Below the pieces are notes generated by a model, which worked only from the letters and a program-made list of their open reading frames with translations, was not told the origin of the DNA and did no database searches. The translations under genes and the position numbers were made by a program. From Chelatococcus sp. (GTDB taxonomy: Bacteria; Pseudomonadota; Alphaproteobacteria; Rhizobiales; Beijerinckiaceae), in NCBI GenBank assembly GCA_003248805.1, contig QFQY01000039.1, positions 1-64,000 on the forward strand: a stretch of DNA of 64,000 nt, written 5' to 3'. How positions within the stretch are numbered: the first letter of the stretch is position 1; every line of letters starts with the position of its first letter. Positions 48,681 to 57,263 of this stretch are shown here, in pieces.

Positions 48681-50429
48681 TCAGAGCCGGTAGGCCATCC
48701 TGGCGCCGCCCCAATGCCGGCCGCTCACGCGGATCGGCGCGTCGATCTCCCGCAGCGTGCCGACGACGCCTGCGAGTTCCGACGGATAGGACTGGACGAT
48801 GAAGGGCCGCGCCGAGCGCGCCGCCACGATGCCGACACGACTATCGAGGATGCGGCGGTCGCGCGAATGGGCCGCGTTCCAGGCCGGATCGCCCTGACGC
48901 TGGGGCCGCGAAAAGCGCTCGTGATGGACCGGCACGTAGCCGTTACGATCCGTCGGCAGCGCGAAGACGAGGCGCGGGTCGCACGACATGGTGCGCGAGA
49001 GGAGCGGCGGCAGCACGCGCTCGAGCACGGGCTGCGCCCGGCTGACATATTGCGGCGGTTCGCTGCCCGGGACGAGGACATAGTCGGCGTCGAAAAGGTC
49101 CGCCTCGCTCAGCAGGCCGCCCTTCAAGGCGTCTTCCATGGTCGCCGAGACCTCGCGGGCGAAGTCCTGCGCACGCTCGATCAGGGGGCGGTAGCCGCGC
49201 TCGATCGTTTCGATCAGATCGGCCAAGGGCTGGCAGCCGGAGACCGCTTCCGGCTCGAAGGCCAGATGGAGGCCGCGCTCGCTCGCGCCAGCGAAGCGGC
49301 ATGGCAGCGGCGGCAGATTGTCGATGACGATCGTGCCGGCGATGCCCGGCTTCGGAACGATGTCGCCCGGCCGCGCCAGCAGCGCGCCGCCCCGGCCGAG
49401 ATCGAGCGTGCAGGCGGCGAACTCCAGCGAACCCAGCCGCGCCCGGGCGCTGTGCTCGGCCGGAAACCGGTCGAAGCGCCGGCGGTCGCCGGCGGGGGAC
49501 GCACGGAGGGACGGCGCGAAGCGCAGCATCAGGCCGTCGATCAGCCGCGCGCCCGCGTCGGCGGCCCTGCGGATCCTGCCGCCCTGCTCGGCGGCGGAGA
49601 GCGCGCTGCGGTCGAGCCGCTCGGCGTGTTCCCCCATCCTGCCGAGGAGGCGTGCGGCTTCCTGCGCGTCGCGGTCGAGCGACGCGACGACCTGCTCCTG
49701 ACGCCTGGCCGCCTCCGTCGCCTCCCGCACGATCGGGTCGATGTCACGGACCATGCGCAGCGCCTCGCCGACGAGGGCGCTCGACCCCTGCGCGGCCTGG
49801 GTCAGGCGGTCGACGAGGCCACGAATGCGATCGGCGGCGTCGCGGACCTCGACCGACAGCGACTTGACCTCATGGGCGACGATGCCGAAGCCCCGCCCGG
49901 CGTCGCCGGCCCGGGCCGCCTCGATGGCGGCGTTGAGCGCGAGAAGGTTGGTCTGGCGCGAAATCTCGGCGATGGCGTCGACGATGCCTCTGATCTCCCC
50001 GGTGGCCCCGGCGAGACCGCCGATCATCTCGCCGGCCTCTCCCGTGCGGGTTGCGGCGGCGTCGAGCCTCGCATGCGCATCGCCCATCGCGGCGCCGACC
50101 TGTTCGGCCGCCTGCGAGACGCGCTGGCTCGCCGCCTGCAGGGCGACGAGGCTTTCACCGGCGAGGCCGCTCTCGTGGCGGACGCCCAAGACCGCCTCGC
50201 GGATCTCGCGCAGCGCCTCCCCCGCCGTCGCCGATGCCCCGCCGATCGCCTCGAATTCGCCGCCGATCCTGCCGGCCGACGCAGCGACGTCCTGCTCGAG
50301 CGCATCCAGCGCGCCGTCGCGCGGATCGCTCGCCGGTGTCGTCGAAGGCGTCGGCTCGGGCCCGACCGCTCGCGCGCTCGTCTCCGGCCCATCCGACCGG
50401 CTCCACCATCGCCGAATGCCGCGATGCAT
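48681..50429 (-). CDS. Soluble methyl-accepting chemotaxis protein with PilZ-like and C-terminal sensory modules
   Basis: A 582-residue chemoreceptor without membrane helices. The signalling domain fills about residues 40-300, with the hairpin tip SRQTNLLALNAAIEAARAGD (157-176) and GRGFGIVAHEVKSLSVEV. A PilZ-like segment follows: GDRRRFDRFPAEHSARARLG (314-333) and TLDLGRGGALL (341-351), partly matching the RxxxR and D-x-S-x-x-G motifs of cyclic di-GMP binders. The last 150 residues form a conserved module seen in other alphaproteobacterial receptors (YVPVHHERFSRPQ, RILDSRVGIVAARS, ISGRHWG-like end VSGRHWGGARMAYRL). It converges with the three-gene cluster. Confidence 0.88.
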   Translation of the reverse strand: MHRGIRRWWSRSDGPETSARAVGPEPTPSTTPASDPRDGALDALEQDVAASAGRIGGEFEAIGGASATAGEALREIREAVLGVRHESGLAGESLVALQAASQRVSQAAEQVGAAMGDAHARLDAAATRTGEAGEMIGGLAGATGEIRGIVDAIAEISRQTNLLALNAAIEAARAGDAGRGFGIVAHEVKSLSVEVRDAADRIRGLVDRLTQAAQGSSALVGEALRMVRDIDPIVREATEAARRQEQVVASLDRDAQEAARLLGRMGEHAERLDRSALSAAEQGGRIRRAADAGARLIDGLMLRFAPSLRASPAGDRRRFDRFPAEHSARARLGSLEFAACTLDLGRGGALLARPGDIVPKPGIAGTIVIDNLPPLPCRFAGASERGLHLAFEPEAVSGCQPLADLIETIERGYRPLIERAQDFAREVSATMEDALKGGLLSEADLFDADYVLVPGSEPPQYVSRAQPVLERVLPPLLSRTMSCDPRLVFALPTDRNGYVPVHHERFSRPQRQGDPAWNAAHSRDRRILDSRVGIVAARSARPFIVQSYPSELAGVVGTLREIDAPIRVSGRHWGGARMAYRL

Positions 50430-50712
50430 CAGTCAATCCCCTGGACCATGCCGCTCCGGACCCAGCCGTCCAAATCCAGGACATGATCGATTCGCGAAGC
50501 CCGAGGCATTGCCCGCGCGAAGGAGCCCTTTCGGGCCTCTTCAACGCGGCGTTCAAGCCCGCCGTCCCGCGGTTTCTTCCTTATGGTCAGGCCGTTAACA
50601 AAGGCTTCATCAGAAGCGGGAGCAGTGGGATCGCCGCGAAGCCATGGACCATGGTGGGTGCCGGCTGTATGGATTGCGCCTCCCCCTTCAAGCCGCGCAT
50701 GGACCCCAGCCG

Positions 50713-51852
50713 ATGAGCGATCACAGCTACGACGTCATCGTCGCCGGTGTCGGGGCGGCCGGCTCGGCCGCGTGCTGGCATCTGGCGCAGCGCGGGCTCA
50801 AGGTGCTCGGGCTCGAGCGCTTCGACCTCGGCCACGCCATGGGCTCCTCTCACGGGCTGTCGCGGATCATCCGCCTCGCCTATTTCGAAGGCTCACACTA
50901 CGTACCCATCGTGAGGCGTGCGCATCAGCTCTGGCGCGAGACCGGCGAGGCCGCCGGGCTGAAGCTGCTGCATGTCACCGGCTCGCTCGATCTCGCGCCG
51001 GAGGGCGGCGGCCCGGTCGAATCCTCCCTGCAATCCTGCCTCGACCACGGGCTGGCCCACGAGGTGCTGGGCTCCGAGGAGATCACGCGGCGCTTTCCCG
51101 CCTTCCGGCTGCCGCAGGACCATCTCGGCCTCTGGCAGCCCGACGGCGGCTTCGTCGCATCGGAGAAGGCGATCTACGCGCATGTCGGCCTCGCTCAGTC
51201 GCGCGGCGCCGAGATCCGGACCAACGAGCCGCTGCTCGACTGGGCGCCCACGGCGCAGGGCGGCGTGACCGTCCGCACCGAGCGAACCACCTATTCCGCC
51301 GGCCGGCTGGTCATCACCTCCGGAGGCTGGATCGCGGACGCGGTGCCGGCGCTGGCCCCGCGGGTCAGCACCGTCAAGCAGGCGATCGGCTGGTTCACGA
51401 CGCGCCGGCCCGAGCTGTTTCGCGAAGGCGCCTTCCCCGTCTTCATCCTCAGCGTCGACGAGGGGAGCTTCTACGGCTTCCCGCTCTACGAACACCCGGG
51501 CTTCAAGCTCGGCGGGCCGCATTTCGCCCGCGAACCGCTCGACCCGCGCGATCCCGACCGGACCCCGAGCCCGCATCAGGTCGCCCTGATCCGGGAATGC
51601 CTGTCACGCTATCTGCCCGACGCGGCGGGCGAACCGCTGACACTCAAGGGCTGCGTCTACACCGTCTCGCCGGACGAGGACTTCGTCATCGACGCGGTGC
51701 CAGGCGTGCCGCAGGCCCTGTTCTGCTCCGCCTGCTCGGGGCACGGCTTCAAATTCGCCAGCGCGCTGGGCGAGACTCTCGCCGATCTCGCCACGACCGG
51801 CCAGTCGCAATTCGACCTGCGGCCCTTCTCCCTCGCCAGGTTCGACGCCTGA
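50713..51852 (+). CDS. Sarcosine oxidase / N-methyl-L-tryptophan oxidase family flavoprotein
   Basis: A 379-residue monomeric sarcosine oxidase (MSOX/MTOX, SolA) type enzyme that oxidises secondary amino acids to give H2O2. The FAD fold starts VIVAGVGAAGSAACWHLAQR (GxGxxG), with MGSSHGLSRIIRLAYFEG (about 43-60) as the family's second signature. The cysteine for covalent flavin is LKGCVYTVSPDEDFVID (C314), and ACSGHGFKFASALGE closes the site. ATG 50713 gives the standard start. It is first in a run with an EamA and a Bcr/CflA transporter. The amine substrate is not known. Confidence 0.9.
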   Translation: MSDHSYDVIVAGVGAAGSAACWHLAQRGLKVLGLERFDLGHAMGSSHGLSRIIRLAYFEGSHYVPIVRRAHQLWRETGEAAGLKLLHVTGSLDLAPEGGGPVESSLQSCLDHGLAHEVLGSEEITRRFPAFRLPQDHLGLWQPDGGFVASEKAIYAHVGLAQSRGAEIRTNEPLLDWAPTAQGGVTVRTERTTYSAGRLVITSGGWIADAVPALAPRVSTVKQAIGWFTTRRPELFREGAFPVFILSVDEGSFYGFPLYEHPGFKLGGPHFAREPLDPRDPDRTPSPHQVALIRECLSRYLPDAAGEPLTLKGCVYTVSPDEDFVIDAVPGVPQALFCSACSGHGFKFASALGETLADLATTGQSQFDLRPFSLARFDA

Positions 51853-51889
51853 CCCCTTTCCCGGCCTCGAACCCTTCGGAACGCAGTCC

Positions 51890-52795
51890 TTGGCCAGTGC
51901 AGCAGAGAATCGTCGCGGCATCCTGTTCATGCTGCTGGCCATGTCGTTCTTCGTCTCCAACGACGTGCTGATGAAGCTCGCGCGAGAGGCCTACCCGCCC
52001 GGGCAGGCGATCGCGCTGCGGACGATCTTCGCCGTGATGACCGGCATCGTGATCGTGATGGCGATGCGGCACGGGCGCAGCCTGCGACTGGCCTTCCGGC
52101 CGATCCTGCTGGTCCGCGGAGCGCTCGATGCCGCCACCGGCATCACCTATGTCTGGGCGCTCGGCATGATCCCGATCGCCAACGCGACCGCGCTCGCCCT
52201 GACCACGCCCCTGATGATCGTCGTGATCGCCGTTGCGCTGCGGATCGAGCCGGTCGGCTGGCGGCGGACGCTGGCGCTGCTCGTCGGCTTCGCCGGCGTC
52301 CTCGTGGTGCTCCGTCCCAGCGCCGCAGGCTTCGACACCCCTGCCCTCATGGTGCTGCTCAGCGCCTTCCTCGTCTCCTGCCGGGACGTGCTGACCCGCA
52401 GCATCCGCGCCGAGATCCCCGCGCCGGTCGTCGCCCTCTCGACCACGATCATCAGCGGGGCGATCGCGACGGTCTATGGCGGCCTGCGCGAGGAGTGGGT
52501 GCCGATGCTCCAGCCGCAGGCGATCCTTCTCGTGATCGCCGCCCTACTCATCTCCATCGGCAGCATCTTCATCATCGGGGCCTATCGCAACACCGATGTC
52601 GGCGTGGTCTCGGGCTATCGCTACGCCGTCATCGTCTATGCGCTGATCGCGGGCTTCCTGATCTGGGGCGACGTGCCCGACGCGATCTCCTTCGTGGGGA
52701 TGGCGCTGATCGTGGCCAGCGGCCTCTACACCATCCACCGGCAGCGCGTGCGCGCCGATTCCAATCTGAAGCAGCCGCTGGAGCCGACGCGATGA
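51890..52795 (+). CDS. EamA/DMT family transporter
   Basis: A 301-residue DMT transporter with ten helices in two EamA repeats (RGILFMLLAMSFFVSNDVLM, GITYVWALGMIPIANATALA, LVGFAGVLVVLRPSAAGFDT, ISIGSIFIIGAYRNTDVGVV). The start is taken as TTG 51890 because the first helix needs the residues before the only downstream ATG (51929). It lies 37 bp after the flavoprotein gene and overlaps the next transporter gene as ATGA. Substrate unknown; small-metabolite or riboflavin-type transport are possibilities for this family. Confidence 0.85.
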   Translation: MASAAENRRGILFMLLAMSFFVSNDVLMKLAREAYPPGQAIALRTIFAVMTGIVIVMAMRHGRSLRLAFRPILLVRGALDAATGITYVWALGMIPIANATALALTTPLMIVVIAVALRIEPVGWRRTLALLVGFAGVLVVLRPSAAGFDTPALMVLLSAFLVSCRDVLTRSIRAEIPAPVVALSTTIISGAIATVYGGLREEWVPMLQPQAILLVIAALLISIGSIFIIGAYRNTDVGVVSGYRYAVIVYALIAGFLIWGDVPDAISFVGMALIVASGLYTIHRQRVRADSNLKQPLEPTR

Positions 52796-53967
52796 CGCTC
52801 GGGGGCAAGCCGACGCTCGCCATCCTGGTCGCGATCTCGATGCTCCAGCCGCTGGCGCTCAACCTGATCGCGCCGGCGACGCCCGCGCTGTCGCGGCTGT
52901 TCGAGACGGGCTACGCCACGATCCAGCTGACGCTGACGCTGTTCCTGATCGCCGTGGCGCTGACGCAGATCGTCGTCGGCCCGCTCTCGGACAGGTTCGG
53001 GCGGCGCCCCTGCGTGATCGGCGGCACGGCCCTGTTCGGGCTGGGCTCGGTGATGGGCGCGACGGCGCCCTCCGTCGAAATCCTGCTGCTGGCCCGCGTG
53101 CTCCAGGGCGCCGGCTCGGGCGCGACCTTCGCGCTGTCGCGCGCCATCATCCGCGACACGGCCGGCCGGGACGAGTCGGCGAGCCTGATCGCGAGCGTCA
53201 CCATGGTCATGGTCGTCGCGCCGATGCTCGCCCCGTGGCTGGGCGGACAGATCGTCACGGCGGCCGGCTGGCGCGCGGTCTTCTGGTTCCTGACGGCCGC
53301 CGGGGCGGTCGTGCTCGTCATGGCTCTGCTCAGGCTGCCCGAGACGGCGGCCGAGACCGGGCGGCGCAGCTCGGTCCTCGGCCTGTTCGGGGCGTTCCCG
53401 GAGCTCGTCCGCAGCCGCGACTTCGTGCTGAACGTCGTCGCGGTGACGTCGACCTCGGCCGCCTTCTTCGCCTTCCTCGCGGCCGCGCCCTTCATCGTCG
53501 TGGAGGTGATGGGTCGGGGCCCCGACGTCTACGGCAACTTCTTCATCCTGACGGCGGGCGGCTACATGCTCGGAAACTTCGCGATGTCGCGGCTGGTGCG
53601 GCGGCTCGGCGCGCCGCGCATGATCCGCATCGGCCTCGCCATCTCGCTGACGGGCCTCGTCGCGGCGGCCGCCTTCGCGCTCTCGCCCTGGTGGTCGGCC
53701 GCGACTCTGTTCCTGCCGCTGATGCTCAACGGCTTCGGCAACGGCATGACGATTCCGGGCTCGACCGCCGAGGCGCTGGCGGCGCGGCCCGACCTCGCGG
53801 GCTCGGCCTCGGGCCTCATGGGCGCCGTGCAGCTCGGCTGCAGCGCCGTGGCGAGCGTCGCGGTGGGCTGGGCGGTGACGCTGTGGCCCCCCGCCCTGCC
53901 GCTGACGATGCTGGCGCTGACGACGATCGGCCTCGCCGCCGCCCGATGCGCCAGGCCCCGCGCCTGA
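52792..53967 (+). CDS. Bcr/CflA family MFS exporter
   Basis: A 391-residue, 12-helix MFS drug/metabolite exporter of the DHA1 type. It has NLIAPATPALSRLFETGYAT in the first loop, the A-motif VGPLSDRFGRRPCVIGG (about 62-78), VLQGAGSGATFALSRAIIRD (102-121, Bcr/CflA signature) and the antiporter C-motif region VVAPMLAPWLGGQI. ATG 52792 overlaps the EamA stop. Two different exporter families coupled in one transcript with an oxidase is unusual. Confidence 0.9.
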   Translation: MTLGGKPTLAILVAISMLQPLALNLIAPATPALSRLFETGYATIQLTLTLFLIAVALTQIVVGPLSDRFGRRPCVIGGTALFGLGSVMGATAPSVEILLLARVLQGAGSGATFALSRAIIRDTAGRDESASLIASVTMVMVVAPMLAPWLGGQIVTAAGWRAVFWFLTAAGAVVLVMALLRLPETAAETGRRSSVLGLFGAFPELVRSRDFVLNVVAVTSTSAAFFAFLAAAPFIVVEVMGRGPDVYGNFFILTAGGYMLGNFAMSRLVRRLGAPRMIRIGLAISLTGLVAAAAFALSPWWSAATLFLPLMLNGFGNGMTIPGSTAEALAARPDLAGSASGLMGAVQLGCSAVASVAVGWAVTLWPPALPLTMLALTTIGLAAARCARPRA

Positions 53968-53980
53968 CGGCGCGTGCCGG

Positions 53981-54847
53981 TCAGTCCTCGAGCCGCGCGA
54001 TCAGGCTGGAGGTGTCCCAGCGCCGGCCGCCCATCTTCTGCACCTCGGCATAGAACTGGTCGACCAGTGCCGTGACGGGAAGCTGGGCGCCGTTGCGACG
54101 CGCCTCGTCGAGCACGATGCCGAGATCCTTGCGCATCCAGTCGACGGCGAAGCCGAAATCGAACTTGTTCTGGTTCATGGTCTTGCCGCGGTTCTCCATC
54201 TGCCAGGAGCCGGCCGCGCCCTTGGAGATGACCTCCAGCATGGTCTCGACATCGAGCCCGGCACGCTTGGCGAAATGGACGCCTTCCGACAGCGCCTGCA
54301 CGAGGCCGGCGATGCAGATCTGGTTGACCATCTTGGTGAGCTGGCCCGAGCCGGCGGGCCCCATCAGCCGGCACATGCGGGCATAGGCCGCGATGACCGG
54401 CTCGGCGCGGGCATAGACCCCGGCATCGCCCCCGCACATCACGGTCAGCACGCCGTTCTCGGCACCGGCCTGACCGCCCGAGACGGGCGCGTCGACGAAG
54501 CCGAAGCCCGCAGCCCTGGCCGCAGCGTCGAGCTCGCGGGCGACATCGGCGGAGGCCGTCGTGTGATCGACGAAGACCGCGCCCTTCTCCATGCCGGCGA
54601 AGGCGCCGTTCTCGCCCAGCGTGACCGAGCGCAGATCGTCATCGTTGCCGACGCAGGCGAAGACGAGCTCCTGCCCCCTCGCGGCGTCGGCGGGCGTCGG
54701 CGCCGAGACGCCGGCATGGCGGGAGACCCAGTCCTGCGCCTTGGTGGGGTTGCGGTTGTAGACCGTGACCTCGTGGCCCTTGGCCTTGAGATGCCCGGCC
54801 ATGGGAAACCCCATGACTCCGAGACCGATGAAGGCGACTTTGGCCAT
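53981..54847 (-). CDS. Beta-hydroxyacid dehydrogenase (3-hydroxyisobutyrate dehydrogenase family)
   Basis: A 288-residue NAD(P)-dependent dehydrogenase. The nucleotide fold begins VAFIGLGVMGFPMAGHLKAK (GxGxxG), with VYNRNPTKAQ suggesting NADP. The substrate signature is FVDAPVSGGQAGAENGVL (about 114-131) and the catalytic lysine lies in GSGQLTKMVNQIC (about 168). GlxR/Hbd/GlyR-type enzymes of this family act on tartronate semialdehyde, hydroxyisobutyrate or succinic semialdehyde. Of two ATGs two codons apart I chose 54845-54847, because GGAG is 7 bases upstream; for 54853 it would be too close. Confidence 0.88.
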   Translation of the reverse strand: MAKVAFIGLGVMGFPMAGHLKAKGHEVTVYNRNPTKAQDWVSRHAGVSAPTPADAARGQELVFACVGNDDDLRSVTLGENGAFAGMEKGAVFVDHTTASADVARELDAAARAAGFGFVDAPVSGGQAGAENGVLTVMCGGDAGVYARAEPVIAAYARMCRLMGPAGSGQLTKMVNQICIAGLVQALSEGVHFAKRAGLDVETMLEVISKGAAGSWQMENRGKTMNQNKFDFGFAVDWMRKDLGIVLDEARRNGAQLPVTALVDQFYAEVQKMGGRRWDTSSLIARLED

Positions 54848-54989
54848 CGACATGCTCCGCTTGTAGGACGTTCCCCACCGCGCTTTAGCCTGCGAACCGC
54901 CGGCAGGGAAGGTGCGCGAGCACCGCGCCCGGCGGGCGGACGACGCGCGCCTGTTGTCTGCCCGGGCACGAAGGCGTAGTCCGGCGAGC

Positions 54990-55739
54990 ATGACGATATC
55001 GAACGACGACGAATTGCAGGCCCTGCGCGAGATCGGCCGCATCGTGGCGGAGACGCTCGCGATCATGGGCAAGGCCCTCGAGCCGGGCATGACCACGGCG
55101 GAGCTCGACGCCATCGGCCGGCGCGTGCTCGAGCAGCACGGCGCCCGCTCCGCGCCCGAAAGCGTCTACGACTTCCCCGGCGCGACCTGCATCAGCGTCA
55201 ACGAGGAGGTCGCCCACGGCATTCCCGGCGAACGCCGCATCGCGGCCGGCGATCTCGTGAATATCGACGTATCCGCCCAGAAAGGCGGCTTCTTTTCCGA
55301 TACCGGGGCCTCCTTCGCGGTGCCGCCGGTCTCCCGCAAGGTCGAACGTCTCTGCCGCGACGGCAAGCGGGCCCTGTGGGCCGGAATCGGGCAGGTCAGC
55401 GACGGCAAGCCGCTTTCGGGCATCGGCGAGGCGGTCGGACGCTTCGCGGCCAAGAACGGCTACACGCTGGTCCGCAACCTCGCCAGCCATGGCGTCGGCC
55501 GCTCGCTCCACGAGGAACCCAAGGAGATCGCGACCTGGCCGGATCGCTCCGAGCGCCGGATCATGACGAAGGGCCTCGTCTTCACCGTGGAGCCCTTCCT
55601 GTCCATGGGCGCGGAATGGTCCGAGCTGGGCGACGACCCCTGGACGCTCTATGGCGAGCCCCGCGCGCCGACCGTGCAGTACGAGCACACGCTGGTCGTC
55701 ACGAGTGCGGGCGCGATGGTGCTGACGCTCGCGCCGTGA
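54990..55739 (+). CDS. map: Type I methionyl aminopeptidase
   Basis: A 249-residue methionine aminopeptidase that removes the initiator methionine. The pita-bread metal ligands are visible: VNIDVSAQKGGFFSDTGASF (D about 94 and D about 105), LASHGVGRSLHEEP (H about 168) and VFTVEPFLSMG (E about 201), with the last glutamate in TVQYEHTLVV (about 232). TCISVNEEVAHGIPGERR is the type I signature. The family usually has about 255-275 residues, so this is full length. Many genomes carry two map genes. Confidence 0.93.
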   Translation: MTISNDDELQALREIGRIVAETLAIMGKALEPGMTTAELDAIGRRVLEQHGARSAPESVYDFPGATCISVNEEVAHGIPGERRIAAGDLVNIDVSAQKGGFFSDTGASFAVPPVSRKVERLCRDGKRALWAGIGQVSDGKPLSGIGEAVGRFAAKNGYTLVRNLASHGVGRSLHEEPKEIATWPDRSERRIMTKGLVFTVEPFLSMGAEWSELGDDPWTLYGEPRAPTVQYEHTLVVTSAGAMVLTLAP

Positions 55740-55751
55740 CGCCGTCCGGCG

Positions 55752-56468
55752 TCAGCGCAGCGCCAGATGCCGCGTCAGCCGGAGTTCAAGGCGATCCCAG
55801 ATGCGACGGATGATCTCGACGAAGACGAGATAGATCAGCGCGGCATAGAGATAGATCGACAGGTCGAAAGAGCGCGCGAAGGCCATGCGCGTCGCGCCCA
55901 TCAGATCGTAGATCGTCACCAGCGAGGCGACCGCGCTCGACTTGATCATCACGATCAGCTCGTTGCCGAGCGGCCGGAGCGCCAGGATCATGGCCTGCGG
56001 AACGATGACGAGGCGCAGCGTCGCCCAGCGATGCAGGCCGAGCGCCAGCGCGCCCTCGAACTGCCCGCGCGGAATCGACTGGATCGCTCCGCGCAGGATC
56101 TCGGCCTGGTAGGCGGCGGTGTTGATCGTGAACGTCAGCAGCGCGCAGTAGAAGGGCTCGCGGAAGAACCACCAGAGGCCGGCATCCTGCCAGAAGACCC
56201 TGAACTGCCCGAGGCCGTAATAGACCAGGAAGAGCTGGCAGAGCAGCGGGGTGCCGCGAAAGAGCGTGGTGTAGCCGGATACGAAGGCCCGCAGCCAGCG
56301 CGGCCCGTACAAGCGTCCGATCGCCAGCCCCAGCGCGAGAAGGAAGCCGAGCAGGACCGAGATCGCGACGAGCTGGAGCGTTATCCAGAGGCCGGACGCC
56401 ATGCGGCAGCCGTAGTTCTGGAAGACCTCGCTGCCGACCCAGTATCCGGGGTACTCGCACCAGCTCAT
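55752..56468 (-). CDS. Polar amino-acid ABC transporter permease (HisM-like)
   Basis: A 238-residue permease of the HisM class. The channel region SGYTTLFRGTPLLCQLFLVY (about 65-84) and the ATPase-docking loop LALGLHRWATLRLVIVPQAM are clear. It overlaps the partner permease stop-to-start by four bases. The cluster ends here: the next gene is map on the opposite strand, so no ATPase follows. Confidence 0.9.
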   Translation of the reverse strand: MSWCEYPGYWVGSEVFQNYGCRMASGLWITLQLVAISVLLGFLLALGLAIGRLYGPRWLRAFVSGYTTLFRGTPLLCQLFLVYYGLGQFRVFWQDAGLWWFFREPFYCALLTFTINTAAYQAEILRGAIQSIPRGQFEGALALGLHRWATLRLVIVPQAMILALRPLGNELIVMIKSSAVASLVTIYDLMGATRMAFARSFDLSIYLYAALIYLVFVEIIRRIWDRLELRLTRHLALR

Positions 56469-57193
56469 CGCGTCGCACCTCCGAAGGCGGCGATGCCCCG
56501 GTTCGCGCGGGTCTCCATCCGGCCGATGCCCCAGGCCGAGATCAGCGAGAAGAAGAGATAGAGCAGCATCGCCGCGCCGAAGAAGAGGAAGGGCTCCTTG
56601 GTCGCGACATTGGCCCGGGTGGTGATGAACATGATGTCCGGCAGGGTGATGACCGAGACGAGCGAGGTCTCCTTCAGCAGGACCATCCAGTTGTTGCCGA
56701 GTCCCGGCAGGGCGACGCGCAGCAATTGCGGCAGCACCACGAGCCGGAAGGCCTGGGCGGAGCTCAGGCCGAGAGCGGCGGCCGCCTCGCGCTGCCCCTT
56801 CGGGATCGCGTTCAGCGCGCCGAGCCAGACCTCGCTGGAGAAGGCGGCGAGCACCAGCCCCAGCGCGACCATCCCGGCGACGAAGGGCGGCATGGAGAGC
56901 GAATTCGGCCCGATGACCGCCTTGAGCGCCTCCTGAAACAGGAGCGGCAGCCCGAAATAGATGATGTAGAGCGTCAGGAGTTCCGGAACGCCGCGAAAGA
57001 CGGTGGCGTAGACCGTGGCGAGGGCGCGGGGAACCGCGTGGCGCGAGCGCTTCGCCAGGGCGACCACCAGTCCCAGCGCGAGCCCGAAGGGCAGCGTGGC
57101 CAAGGCGACGGAGATGGTGATGGCGGCGCCTTGGAGCAGGGCGAGGCCCCAGCCGCCATCGCCGAAGCCGAGCAGAGCGAACTTGTCGAACAT
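56465..57193 (-). CDS. Polar amino-acid ABC transporter permease (HisQ-like)
   Basis: A 242-residue permease. TVYATVFRGVPELLTLYIIY (about 60-79) is the HisQ signature and AALGLSSAQAFRLVVLPQLL the docking loop. The N-terminus FDKFALLGFGDGGWGLALLQ resembles that of the permease at 7355, but the two are clearly distinct genes. It lies 70 bp after the binding-protein gene and is coupled to the HisM-like gene by ATGA. Confidence 0.9.
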   Translation of the reverse strand: MFDKFALLGFGDGGWGLALLQGAAITISVALATLPFGLALGLVVALAKRSRHAVPRALATVYATVFRGVPELLTLYIIYFGLPLLFQEALKAVIGPNSLSMPPFVAGMVALGLVLAAFSSEVWLGALNAIPKGQREAAAALGLSSAQAFRLVVLPQLLRVALPGLGNNWMVLLKETSLVSVITLPDIMFITTRANVATKEPFLFFGAAMLLYLFFSLISAWGIGRMETRANRGIAAFGGATR

Positions 57194-57263
57194 GGAACGA
57201 CCGCGCGAGGGAAATGGACGGCGGACGGCGCGACCTTCCGCGCCGTCCTGTCGGGGCGCGCGA

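Noticed and set aside
55737..55753. Hairpin GACGCC-GTCC-GGCGTC between map and the convergent permease gene as a terminator
   Set aside because: The stem is short and there is no T-tract on either strand; it could still be a weak structure.
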